This document shows positions 34,972 to 46,436 of a stretch of 64,000 nt of DNA, in pieces. Below the pieces are notes generated by a model that searched no databases, had not been told where the DNA came from, and saw only the letters and a program-made list of their open reading frames with translations. This DNA comes from Impatiens glandulifera. Taxonomy: Eukaryota; Streptophyta; Magnoliopsida; Ericales; Balsaminaceae. A program made the translations under genes and the position numbers. The first letter of the stretch is position 1; every line of letters starts with the position of its first letter. The stretch covers positions 42,795,774 through 42,859,773 of the forward strand of contig NC_061868.1 of NCBI RefSeq assembly GCF_907164915.1, read 5' to 3'.

Positions 34972-35322
34972 TCACAAGCGATACTTAGATTTATAATAAT
35001 CAATAAGCAGAATTGTGATTAAATAGTATTTCGCTAAACTAACCAGCAGTACTTAAATTTATATAATCACTAAACAGAATTGTGATTAAATAGTATTTCG
35101 CTAAACTGACCAACGATACTTAAATTTATAATAATCACCAAGCGGAATTGTGATTAAATAGTATTTCTCTAAACTGACCAGCGATACTTAAATCTATATA
35201 ATCAATAAGTAGAATTATGATTAAATAAGTATTTCGCTAAATTGACCAGCGATACTTAGATTTATAATAATCACTAAGTAGAGTTGTGATTATATAGTAT
35301 TTTGCTAAACTGACCAGCGATA
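34972..35322. repeat. Tandem repeat of about 60-70 bp, split by the CACTA element
   Basis: The unit contains AGTATTTCGCTAAACTGACC and GCGATACTTAAATTTATA; about five units lie here and two more at 43,685-43,800, so the CACTA element landed inside the array. Confidence 0.8.
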
Positions 35323-35343
35323 CACTAGTAGAATATGGGTCTT

Positions 35344-35875
35344 CTGTAACGACCCCTTGTAACGGCGCTCGAACGCCCTTACTAATGTATTTTATCAGTA
35401 ACGGTCTTCGAAGACCGTTACTGATATTAGACCATCTGTAACGGCGATATAAACCGTTACAGATACAACATCATCAACTCGTTTCAGTAAGGATATCAGT
35501 AACGGTTTTATGCGTAAACCGTTACTAATAATGTATTTGTAACGGTTGGGGAAAACCGTTACAGATGCTGCGCCGTCTCGTTTTATTGTCATCATCACTA
35601 TCTGTAACGGTTTTTCTAATAACCGTTACAGATAAGCCATAAGTTACCGTTTGAGGAAGGTATCATCAGTAACGGCATTACTAATAACCGTTACAGACCA
35701 GCTTATTAGTAACGGTTATTAAATACCGTTACAAATAGTTAGCTGCCTTTTCGTTTTCTCATCTAGTATCTGTAACGGTTTTCTTAATAACCGTTACAGA
35801 AAGTAAACCGTTTTTTATTTTTTATCCTTGGTATCTGTAACGGTTATTGCAAAACCGTTACAGATATTGTGTAAA
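35344..35875. repeat. CACTA left subterminal repeats
   Basis: ATCTGTAACGGTT and AACCGTTACAGAT words alternate every 40-60 bp, each pair forming a short hairpin (for example CTGTAACGGTTTTTCTAATA followed by ACCGTTACAG). Such arrays are the binding sites of the TNPA-type protein in En/Spm. Confidence 0.85.
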
Positions 35876-37774
35876 AAACCCGCGAACAACTTCCCTCTTT
35901 CTTTCCTTTCTTTTCTTTCTTTTCTTTTCTTCCTCCGCGCTTTCTCCTCTTCTTTCCGATATTCTGTGAAGCCATTCCAATCGTCGCCCGTCTTCTCCAG
36001 TCGCCAACGCCGCCCGTCTTCTCAAGTCGCCGTCGCCGACAGGTAAGTTTTCTTCCTCCGTCGATCGTCCCCTCTCCCTGCCACACGTCTTCAAGAATCG
36101 TTCTCTCTTTTCTTCGATTGAAGTCGCCGTCGTCCCCTCTTCCAGCCAGGTAAACTTTCTTCTCCCTCTGCCCTTTTTATTTTGGTTGTATTTTGATTGG
36201 TTTATGCTATAGTCTGATTGTGAAGTCTGCAATAGATCTTACGAATAGAAGAGATTGATTGATTTATGCTATAGTCTGATTGTGAGTTTACATGACGCAG
36301 ACAATCAAAACGCAGACAATCAATTTATGTATATGTCATGTAGTGTTAATTTCCAAGTGTCAAGATTGTTGGGTTTGTTCTGCAATAGTCTTACGAATAG
36401 AAGAGATTGATTGATTTAGCCAGCGTAAGTAATCTAGGTTTGGACTGTTTTTGATTGGTTTATGCTATAGTCTGATTGTGAAGTATGCAGATTGTGAACA
36501 TTGTTTGTATAATTACTGTAATCGAAGCTGATTTTGGATATTACGTTTGAGGTGTTGTTTTGTTGTAGTTTAATTAGTAATTGTATGAGTTATATGCCCT
36601 TTTAGATTGAATATGATAGTATGTTATATAATTATGACATATGTAGGACTTTTAAGAATATTTGTGACTGTTTTTATTCAAAGTAAACAAGAAAGTACAG
36701 AGAGTATATGGTATTTCTAAGAAAGTAAACAATAATGTGCAGAATTCTTCTAATAATGGTTGTGACTGTTTTGTTGTTATGTTTTTAAGAAAGTAATTAG
36801 TAAACAATAATGGTATTTCTAATAAACAACAATTAGTAAAAACAGAGAGTACTAACTCTCACTTTCTAGCCTTAACTGAATTGAATATCTGTTTTTCATG
36901 TATAAATTATGTTCAGAATTCTTGATTGGCATGGTATATATACAAATGATGCTTTAGATGCTAACATCACTTAGATGATTTTGATTTTGGTTTACGTTTT
37001 TGGGCTATGTATTTTCTGTCAACATAATCAACACTATTGTTTGCAGAAATTCTGAATTTCCCCGTTTAAACTGATCAAATCGTTATTCACTGCCGTTTGA
37101 ACGGTATAATCAGGTATTCAATCATGTTACTTCTTATATATGTTGAACTGTTGAATTAGGTTTTCATTTTCACTTTTTGCGTTTGAACTGTTGAATCAGG
37201 TTGCATTAATTTCAATTCGATCGGGGTTTGAATTTGCCATTGTCTTTGTTGCCGCGGATTGTAGTTTGCACTTCAAAATTCAGGTTAGTTCTTATTTACA
37301 ATCAATGTTAGATTGTTATAAGTAGATTATTGATGTTAGGTTAGTGGATAATTTGTAGGTTAGGTTAGTGGATAATTTGTATGTTAGGTTAGTGGATAAT
37401 TTGTATGTTAGGTTAGTGGATAATTTGTATGTTAGGTTAGTGGATAATTTGTATATATGTTAGATTATCGATGGATTGATAGATTAAGTTAGATTATTTG
37501 TATGTTAGGTTAGTGGATAATTTGTATGTTAGATTAGTGGATAATTTGTATATATGTTAGATTATCGATGGATTGATAAATTAAGTTAGATTATTTGTAT
37601 GTTAGATTATTATTGGATTGATAAATTAAGTTAGATTATTTGTATGTTAGATTATTGATGGATTGTTGGTTTATTTGATTAAGTTAGATTATAGGATTAT
37701 TAGATTAATAAATGATTTGTATGTTAGGTTATTGATGTTAGATTGTTGGATTATTAATTTGTATGTTAGGTTAG
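35876..37774 (+). other. CACTA 5' leader with introns and minisatellite
   Basis: This is the untranslated region ahead of TNP2. A C/T-rich, GC-richer start (35,880-36,150) contains GCCGACAG/GTAAG and CAGCCAG/GTAAAC donor-like sites, followed by about 1.6 kb without a gene, probably leader introns. The Arg/Lys-rich minus-strand frames at 35,844-36,232 are shadows of the CTT-rich sequence. Confidence 0.55.
37340..37770. repeat. Minisatellite upstream of TNP2
   Basis: GTTAGGTTAGTGGATAATTT followed by GTAT repeats with a unit of about 24 bp in the first half, then longer variants with TTATCGATGGATTGATAAAT. It ends directly at the TNP2 start codon region. Confidence 0.8.
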
Positions 37775-40700
37775 ATGGAAATCCCAGACAAAACATGGAT
37801 GACTATACTTCGTACCGATCCTAAATATAGTGAGGGGGTTGACAAATTCATAGAATTTGCTGAAAGGTCTACGGGTAGATCATCGATTGCATGTCCTTGT
37901 GTAAGGTGTGCAAATCGAGTATATGAGAATAAGAGTGTTGTTAGATCTCATCTAATTGTATACGGCATAAGACAAAATTATGGTTTTTGGTATTTTCACG
38001 GTGAAAAGAGATCAATTGGACGTCAACTTGTAAATGATGTTACCGAGAATGTGGAGGAAGATGAATCAGATGATGAAATTGAAGACGAACCGATCAATGA
38101 ACCACCAAATAACGAGACTACTATCATGGAAGACGAACCTGTTGAAGTTTGTGAGGATCATGTAATGGAAGATATTATTGTTGAGGATCATCTAATGGAA
38201 GATATTATTGGTGATTTGTACCCTAATGTCAACATTGATAATGAACGGTCGATCGAAAATGAGCCTCCCGTTGATGATGCTAATACGTTTTACAAATTGT
38301 TGGACGATTCGAAACTACCTTTATATGAAGGTTCTCGCATTTCCAAAGCCTCAACTCTTCTTAAACTTCTTCACATCAAGAATGTAGGTCAGTGGACAAA
38401 CACGTCATTTGATTTATTGTTGAGTTTATTGAAGGAGGAAATACTGCCAATTCATAATCAACTACCGAATTCGTATTATGAGTGCAAGAAATTCATTAAA
38501 GACATGGGCCTATCGTACGAAACAATTGACGCGTGTAAGAATGATTTTATGCTTTTTCGTAAAGAGGATAAGGATTTGCAGCAATGTAAAGTTTGTGGGC
38601 TTTCTAGGTGGAATGTCAATAAATCTAATGGTACAATTCGAACGAAGGTGAATGGTAAGTATATACCCAACAAGTCTCTGCGCTATTTTCCATTAAAACC
38701 GAGGTTGCAAAGATTATACATGTGTTCCAAAACTGCTCCACACATGACTTGGCATAAAGATAACAACCCCGAAGATGATGTGTTGAGGCATCCTGCTAAT
38801 TCAATGACATGGAAGACCTTTGATAACTTGTACCCAAATTTCTCAACAGAACCTCGAAATGTGCGACTTGGTTTGGCTAGTGATGGTTTTCAACCTTTTG
38901 CTAGCGGAAAAACATCGTACAGCATTTGGCCAGTTATTCTCATCCCTTACAACGTCTCTCCTACCACATGTATGGATAAAAACAATTTTCTTCTTTCAAT
39001 GCTCATTCCAGGACCAAAAAGTCCCGGTGATTGTATTGACGTATTTCTAGAGCCACTTATTGAAGAGTTGACGGAATTGTGGAATACCGGTGTGAAGACA
39101 TACGATGCAAGCAGAAAACAATATTTTAATCTACGGGCAGCTCTTATGTGGACTATTAATGATTTTCCGGCTTATGCAAATTTGTCTAGATGGAGTACAA
39201 AGGGTAAATTGGCATGTCCGTCTTGTAATCAGAACACCGCGTCTTTGAGGTTAACAAATTGCCAGAAGGAGTGTTACATGCATCATCGACGATTCCTCCC
39301 GTCTAATCATCGATGGCGCAAAGAGACCGATACGTTTGACGGGCATACGGAGCATAGAGATCCTCCTGTACTATTATCGGGTTTCGAAATTCAATTGCAA
39401 GCGCGAGATCTAAAGGAAATTTGTTTGACAAAGTACCTGCCTAAGAAAACGAAAGTTATACATGAATCCCGAGGTGATAATTGGAACAAATTCAGTATAT
39501 TCTTTCAATTGCCTTACTGGAAATCTTTGATGTTGAGACATAATTTGGATGTAATGCATATTGAGAAGAATATATGTGATAGTTTGTTGGGAACTATAAT
39601 GAATTTCAAAGAAAAGACCAAGGATGAAATTAAAGCAAGGAAAGATTTGGTCATAATGAACATAAAACATTCCTTACATCCGGTTGAAGTTGATGGTGTT
39701 CTTCGGTGTCCGCCGGCCCCCTATGCATTGTCCTCAGAACATAAGAAACGTTTATGTCAGTTTTTGAAAGATATTAAAATGCCCGACGGTTTTTGTTCAA
39801 ATATTGGGGCGTGTGTAAACATGGAGGAGAAAAAAATATCAGGATTGAAGAGTCACGATTGTCACATTCTATTACAATATCTCCTTCCACTAGCTACACG
39901 TGGCCTACTTCCCGATGATGTGTACGATGCCGTGGTGAATTTAGCAAAGTTCTTTCGGTTGCTTTGTCAAAAAAGTTTACAACGCGGGCAATTGGAAACA
40001 TTACATGACGACATTGTCTTGACACTTTGCAAATTGGAGAAGATCTTTCCACCTTCTTTTTTTGATATAATGGTGCATTTGCCAGTTCATTTAGCTTTTG
40101 AAGCTTGTCTTGGAGGGCCCGTTCAGTATCGATGGATGTATCCAGTTGAACAATATATGAGCACACTCAAGAAATACCTTCGAAACAGGAACTTTCCAGA
40201 AGGTTCAATCAGCGAGAGTTACCTTTTGAATGAGAGTATGAGCATGTGTGCCCGATATTTGGACGATCAAGAGTCAAATGATGAATCCATAAATACAAGT
40301 ACAACATTCTCCATTTTCATCACTATGGAAGACTTATCTAATGGCACATCCTACACATATGAACCGGGTGATCGTGAGCGTGCTCATTGGTACATTTTAA
40401 AAAATTGTCGCGAAGCTGAAGAATATTATAAGTAAGTCCATTAATGTCATTATGAGGTATGATTTAAGAAAGTAATAATTTAATATGTCATTTGCGCAGC
40501 GATTTCGTTCAATCATGCCCTCCTAATATTTCCAATGAGGCTCGGGATAAACAATACGTTAGATATTTCCAAGAAAGAGTAAGTAATCGTCTCAAAAATT
40601 TTCTTTTTTTAGTATATGACAATTAGTTTAACAATAATTTGTAATGAATATATAGGTGGAGCAACTAACCGATCAATCCGATAGGACAACGAATCTTAAG

Positions 40701-41135
40701 ATTTTAGGACGTGGGTCTACATTGTATGCAAAGAAATATAACTCGTGCAAAATAAATGGGTACAAGTTTAACACTGAAAAACATGACGAGAGCTTGACTA
40801 CCCAAAATAGCGGGGTTTTGGTTGTTGGTAATAATGGGACCGAGACAATTAACTACTATGGAGTGATCAATGAAATCATAGAAGTGATATTCTTTTGTGG
40901 AAGACGAGTGATTCTCTTCAAATGCAAATGGTTTGATGTTTATCACAAAGATCGGGGCATTAAAGTTGATAAGTATGGTTATGTTAGTATAAATATCAAC
41001 AGGATTCTACAGACTCAATTAAATGAACCATTCATAATGGCAAGCCAAGCACAACAAGTCTTTTACTCTACAGATATGGCATCAAGGCTTGAATGGAAAA
41101 TTGTGACACCAATAAATCCCCGTTATTCTAATTAA
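37775..41135 (+). CDS. TNP2-type CACTA transposase (1,071 aa, apparently intact)
   Basis: Exons 37,775-40,431, 40,500-40,578 and 40,656-41,135 join in frame through GT-AG introns of 68 and 77 bp. It cuts and joins the element's CACTA ends in the nucleus. Domains by sequence: transposase-associated zinc-binding domain (residues 1-77, CPCVRCAN), an acidic linker (about 90-165, VMEDIIVEDHLMEDII), the Transposase_21 core (about 315-530) with GLASDGFQPF, where Asp370 is a candidate catalytic residue, DUF4218-like (690-805, GLKSHDCHILLQYLLP), and DUF4216-like in exon 3 (about 978-1050). No internal stop or frameshift is seen. The start is the first ATG after the leader minisatellite. Confidence 0.9.
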
Positions 41136-41209
41136 GGTTGAATTATTTTCTATGAAGGGTTACTTGTAAATTTGTCTTATAAACATTACATTCAATATTT
41201 GCAGCTATC

Positions 41210-42958
41210 ATGGCTCCTAAAAGAATGCAAGGTAAGAGTTTAAGCAGCGTGCTACACGAGCTTGTACGAAGGACCGAGGAGCATTCAGAAGATCCCGTGC
41301 AATTGTGTAACTCTGTCGGGGAAATTGATTTGGACCTTGATGATATTATGAATGTTGATAGTGTACCCAACACTATCCCCGGTGATGATGATGATGATGA
41401 GACACAGCCCCCGTCTGAGGAGCAAGATGGAGGTACTTGTGTTTTTGCTTAAGTTAGTTGTTGTGATCCTATATAATTTTTTGTTTAATTTTAGGATCTA
41501 TTTCGAGAAGGAGACGGGGCAAGAACAAGAATAAAGCTGTTGGTAGATTGCAAGCGGGGCAAAAGATGACTCTTCACTTTAACCCTGTTGATGGTAAACC
41601 AATGTGCGAGAATAGGACAACTTGGTCGAGGCATATTGGGAGTGTCATTCGAGACTCCAATGCACTACCCCATAGGACTTTGCGTTGGTCGGACCTGAGC
41701 TCCACACAGCTAGATCACATATGGATGGCTATCACGGTATATAACTTTTTATATTATTAAGTCCATTATGTATTCAACACAATCTATAATCGTATTTTAA
41801 TGTTAACTATTTAGGATCCTTTCGTGGCTGTGGGGATGACATCAACAAATATCGAAGACAAAGTTTATTTCAAGCCAACAAATTATGGGATAGATGGAGA
41901 TGTCATTGGAACACCATGTACATTAAATCCCGTGAAGGTGACGAGCAAGCGATTAGGGCAAATCCCCCTCCCGAGATCGAAATTAGTGATTGGAATTATC
42001 TACTTGATCGTCGCTTTCTCACGCCGGAATTCAAGGTAAATTAATGTGTTTATAAATAGCTCTTACATTAATCATTCATTAAACACAAATGTTTTCTTAT
42101 TTGCAGAAAACAAGTGCTGTGAATGCGCAAAATAGGTCGCATGTTGTTTACAAGAATCATGCGGGCAGCATCTCATTTTCGCAAGTGGAAAAGCAAATGG
42201 TTCGTTTTATCATTGAATAACAAAGTTTATAATGTTATTACGTTTTTATTAATAATACAATTTGTACAGGAGAAGACTACGGGTACGTCGCCTAATTTTG
42301 CAGAATTATTTCTGCACACTCATACAAAGAAACCGACTCTGCAAGATCCAAATCCGGAGGTTCCCCCTATTATTCAAGAAAAAGTGGTAAGTCGTGTTTA
42401 TTAGTTATATTTCTTTTATTTCTTTTATGTATGTATGTAATCGAATGTAATTTGTGTTTGTAGACTGCCTTGCGAACTGCTATAGAAGAAGACCCGAATA
42501 GAAATGAATTGCAGTTGGCTGAGTGCGCATTCGGGTCTCAGGGACATGGGCGAGTTGTGGGTTTGGGCTCCGGTGTCACACCTAGATCTTTTAGACCTGA
42601 TGCTCGGGGTGGTACTAGCACACAGCGCGGTGACACGCAAAACGCCCTTTTACTTGAGGAGATACAGAGGATGCGAGAGGAGCATGAAGCTGAGAAGCTT
42701 CAGTCACGGAGAGAGCGCGAAGAAGCCTTAATGGAGCGTCAAATGGAGCGTGAGGAAGCACAAAGGCAGCGTGAAATGGAACGCGAAGAGTTATTGATGC
42801 AGCGTGAGGATGAACGTGAAGAAGCTCGAAGGGAGCGTGAGAGAATGCGGGATGAGATGCTTGAGCTGAGATCGACGATGAACTTCTTATTAGCCAGGAT
42901 TCCCCGTGATCAACTTCCACCTGCCCCTCCCACTCGAGATGATGCCCCTCCTACTTAG
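41210..42958 (+). CDS. TNPA-like (Transposase_24/Ptta) second CACTA gene, probably frameshifted
   Basis: Proposed exons: 41,210-41,432, 41,495-41,736, 41,815-42,035, 42,107-42,199, 42,270-42,386 and 42,464-42,958. Order: an acidic N-terminus (DDDDDETQPP), a basic SRRRRGKNKNK patch, the Ptta-like core (RWSDLSSTQLDHIWMAIT, then INKYRRQSLFQANKLWDRWR, NPPPEIEISDWNYLL), HAGSISFSQVEKQ, and a long charged heptad-like coiled coil rich in MEREE and RERE. The family binds subterminal repeats. Exons 2 and 3 do not join in frame: DPFVAV and DDINKY need a one-base change at the GGGG run near 41,832-41,835. This is either a frameshift or a splice form I cannot resolve. Confidence 0.7.
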
Positions 42959-43244
42959 AGATGATCCCCTTCCTCGTGATCGTCGCTTCTGGTTAGTTGA
43001 ATGTAATTTGAATTACATTAATTAATGGTTTTTGTGAATTTGTGATACGATTGTAGTTTTTGGATGGATTATAGTTTTTGGATGGATTGTAGTTTGTGGA
43101 TGATTATTGTTTTGAATTAATGATTGTAGTTTTGGGTTTTTGGTTATTGATGATTGTGTGCTTTTTGGTTTTTGGTTATTGGTTATTGATTAAGGTTTTA
43201 AATAGGTAAAAATTTGTAAAAAAAAAAAAATCTATTAGGGTTTA

Positions 43245-43670
43245 GTAACGGTTAAATAATTTCAAATACCGTTACTATAAATCTAACTGTAACGGTTTAA
43301 GAAACAAAAAACCGTCACAGAAACATCACAAGCATCTGTAACGGTTTTCGAAAACCGTTACAGATACTAAAGTCTTTCAGTAACGTTTTTTAGCCGGCTA
43401 AAACCGTTACTGTTGTCCCATTACTATCTGTAACGGTTTTCGAAAACCGTTACAGATGCTTGTGATGTTTCTGTGACGGTTTTTAGACGGCTAGAACCGT
43501 TACTGTTATTACATGACTATCAGTAACGGCGTTCGAACGCCGTTACTGATACTAGTTCATTTTCTGTAACGTAATTTTTAGTAACGATTGGTAACGGTTT
43601 TATTTGCCGTTACAAATAAGTTTCAGTAACGGCGTTAGATGCTTTCAGTAACGGTTTTAGCCCTTACTAA
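43245..43670. repeat. CACTA right subterminal repeats
   Basis: The same TAACGG/CCGTTA hairpins as at the left end, for example ATCTGTAACGGTTTTCGAAA followed by ACCGTTACAGAT twice. Confidence 0.85.
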
Positions 43671-43806
43671 TGCCCCTTTTTCTACTAGTGATACTTAAAT
43701 CTATAATAATTGTGATTATATAGTATTTCGCTAAACTGACCAGCGATACTTAAATATATAATAATCACTAAGTAGAGTTGTTGTTAGAATAATCATTAAG
43801 ATTTTT

Positions 43807-44040
43807 TTGCTCCATGTGAAAAGCGAGACAAACATAATCACTAAAGGACATTGGCCTCCACGAAGCGAGAAAGAAGTGCGAGGCTTTCTAGGAAAGATCC
43901 AGTATATAAGTCGATTCATAAACAAGTTGACTATGACATGTGACCCTTTGTTTAAAATTTTAAGGAAAAATGAAAGATTCGTTTGGGATGAAATTTGTCA
44001 GAACGCATTCGAGAAGGTAAAGGGTAATCAATGTGAATGA
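43807..44040 (+). pseudogene. Gypsy (Tat-type) RT/RNase H junction fragment
   Basis: HWPPRSEKEVRGFLGKIQYI followed by SRFINKLTMTCDPLFKILRK and NERFVWDEICQNAFEKVK is the thumb-to-RNase H region of Tat-lineage gypsy polyproteins. It is open for 77 codons but isolated, and upstream of the gag-like piece, which is out of normal order. Confidence 0.75.
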
Positions 44041-45044
44041 CACCCTCAACCCTTGCCTTGAATGCTTTTGTGTGATTTGAGAGTTGAGAAAAACAATAGG
44101 AAAAAACCCGGATTAACCCTCTCTTCTTTTCAAATATCCCCTACTATTGAAAATGAGGGATTTTGAAATAGAGGTGAGAGGGATGTCCAATTGAGAGCTC
44201 CCCTTACATCGAGAGATCCCTTTTAGGATAGTATCCTTGTCGGTAGAACAACTCTCTCTTAAGTCATTTCCAACTTTAGAACAAAAATCCAAAAATCCAA
44301 TTCTACCAAGTCGTTGCCTCGTCTCGTCCTGTTGAGAAACAAAGCCACGTCATGAAGCCCTTTACTTGACTACTATATATGATAAATACATGTATGCATA
44401 AAGATATTTCTAGGCGCTCAGTTTATCAATTTAAAGTTTTAAAATTCCATGAAACATGTGAACAATTTCGAAATTTTGAAGCTAAGCCTAATAATTTTAA
44501 AGGAGTAAAATCGAGGAAACTTAGAAAAGCTAAAAGAAGAATCTAATGTAACTAGTTTTCTTTCTTTGTGTCTTTACTACTCAGATTCTAAGCGTAAAAT
44601 ATAATTAAGAAAGACGCGTAAAACACAAAGACGATCAAGAGAGACGCATGAAACACAAAGACGATCAAGAAAGATGGAAAGACTTGAAGATTAGAAGACT
44701 TCGACTAGATTTCTTTATGCTTGAAATGTAAATCTCTTTATGAAGATACATGAGCGACATTGTAACAAAAGGATGAAAGGTGCTTTCTTTCTTTTCTTAT
44801 TTTATTTTATGACTTGAGTTTGTGATTTTATCCATGACACTTAAGATTTTAATAAAATAACTCATTCTTATTTTACTCATCCTTTTCTACATGTTATACA
44901 TTGTGAATGGGTAAATTGAACGTCTATTGCGTGTTAGGGATTATGTGCATACGAACAACGCATTGCTTGTTTTACTTGATAAAGGAGTTCGAACTGACTT
45001 TGTTCTCTTGAACACAACATACTCATATTCACCATAATTTACAA
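44041..45044. other. Untranslated gypsy-type sequence
   Basis: No gene is recognised. A 31-bp repeat (ACACAAAGACGATCAAGA, about 2.3 copies) lies at 44,606-44,680. The stretch is probably leader sequence of the retroelement, since a gag-like start follows at 45,045. Confidence 0.4.
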
Positions 45045-46340
45045 TGACTAACCCACCAAAAAAGGTTCAATGAGCTATTTCATCTAAAGCTAGACGATCT
45101 TCGTGATACACTGATACAATTGGGGCAACAACTTGAAGACCTCACAGCAGAAGTCGAAACTTATGCGACAATCGAACCCCTTAATCCAAAAGGCTTGCGA
45201 GAAGAAAGAGAAAGGGTAAGTATGGCATTCATGAACGGTTGAAAAGCTGCAGAAAGGTCTATTCAAAATAAGAGCAATGTAAGCACGTCAAACTCAAGGA
45301 CAAAATGTTCATCAAGAGAACTCATTTCTCCTAAACAAAGTCAACAATCATCACAAATAAGGTGTGCCACTACTGCTCCACCTCGTAGAAAATTTGACGA
45401 CTTGGGGATGTCATTGTCGAAGGCCTTAAGGAACTTGTTGCAGAAGAAATTGATTCTAACGTTAACACCGGAACCTAGGAGAGAAGTAATGGGCAAGTTC
45501 GCAAATGAGTGGCGCGAATATCACTAGACTAGAGGGAATTCCACTAATTGTTGTTTCCCTCTCAAATAGAAGATTCAAGATCTAATCGACGCTAAGATCA
45601 TCCCAGTACATAAGGTTAAAACCAATTGATGACGTCACGGACAGCGAGGAGAAAGATCTGTACTTGACAAAACATGCATTCTCTAAAAAGAATTCGAACT
45701 TAAAATCTATGATTTCTGAATTTCATTCACATGCAGAACATTATTTTAATAACTCTAAGTCTGTGGGCACTTTGAACAATGATTTTAAAAATGAAGAAGA
45801 AACTTTTGATTATATGTCTTCCGATGAAACGTTTAAATCAGAAATGACCTATGAGATGAGGCATTATCTAGATAAACAAGAGGAGAATTTTTCCACTACA
45901 GAAGAAACAATATAAATAAACCTTAACACAGAAGAAGCTCCTCAAATTGTTTTAATCGGTAAAAGTTTAAATGATTTAGAACAAGAAAATCTAACTAAAT
46001 TTTTAAAAACAAACAAAGATGTCTTTGCATGGCCTTATAAAGTATGCCAGACATTGATCCAAAAATCATCCAACACCGCGTACCACTTTATGAAGACGCA
46101 AAACCGATGAAGTAGAGGCTCCAAAGAATGAAGGCAGACATCGTCGACAAGATCAAGGAGGAAGTTCAGAAACAGCTCGACGCAGGATTCCTCGAAGTGG
46201 TAGATTACCCAGAGTGGATCGCCAATGTAGTCCTAGTCGCAAAGAAGTCAATGTGCCAGGCGTCTAAATTACACGGGTCTCCTGAGAGACTCGTCAGGTT
46301 TGTTCTCTTTTCATTCAAGGAAGCCAAAAATAAACTATAA
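45045..46340 (+). pseudogene. Gypsy gag-like and RT N-terminal fragments
   Basis: ATG 45,045 opens MTNPPK, followed in another frame by LDDLRDTLIQLGQQLEDLTA. 45,664-45,915 is an open stretch without clear domain. From about 46,020 FAWPYK, then DIDPKIIQHRVPLYEDAKPM, a TAG, and MKADIVDKIKEEVQKQLDAG with YPEWIANVVLVAKK match the start of the Tat-lineage RT domain. Several stops and shifts show it is dead, and RT is cut short at about 46,260. Confidence 0.6.
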
Positions 46341-46436
46341 ATTGGGTGTTTTCAAAATGCAGTGCCTATTTTCAAGCTTGGACATGCATTTTCCTAAAAC
46401 TGAGTGTTTTCTACAAATTTTGTCAAAGAGGGGCAT

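Larger units (their letters stand above)
35323..43690 (+). mobile_element. Complete CACTA (En/Spm) transposon, 8,368 bp
   Basis: The left end is CACTAGTAGAATATGGGTC; the inverted right end is CACTAGTAGAAAAAGGGGC. Both sides are flanked by ATA (35,320-35,322 and 43,691-43,693), the 3-bp duplication made by CACTA transposases. Subterminal arrays of TAACGG/CCGTTA hairpins lie at both ends. Inside are a TNP2-type transposase with an open, spliceable frame and a TNPA-like second gene. It may be autonomous, although the second gene shows a frame conflict. Confidence 0.93.

Noticed and set aside
34972..35322. CRISPR-like array (also considered at 61,850-62,400)
   Set aside because: Units are continuous imperfect tandem repeats without unique spacers, in plant nuclear DNA with transposons around them.
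35844..36232. Arg/Lys-rich minus-strand frames in the CACTA leader
   Set aside because: Produced by CTT/TCT-rich leader sequence read on the other strand; no domain.
42615..42920. 101-aa minus-strand frame
   Set aside because: Antisense to the coiled-coil exon of the TNPA-like gene.
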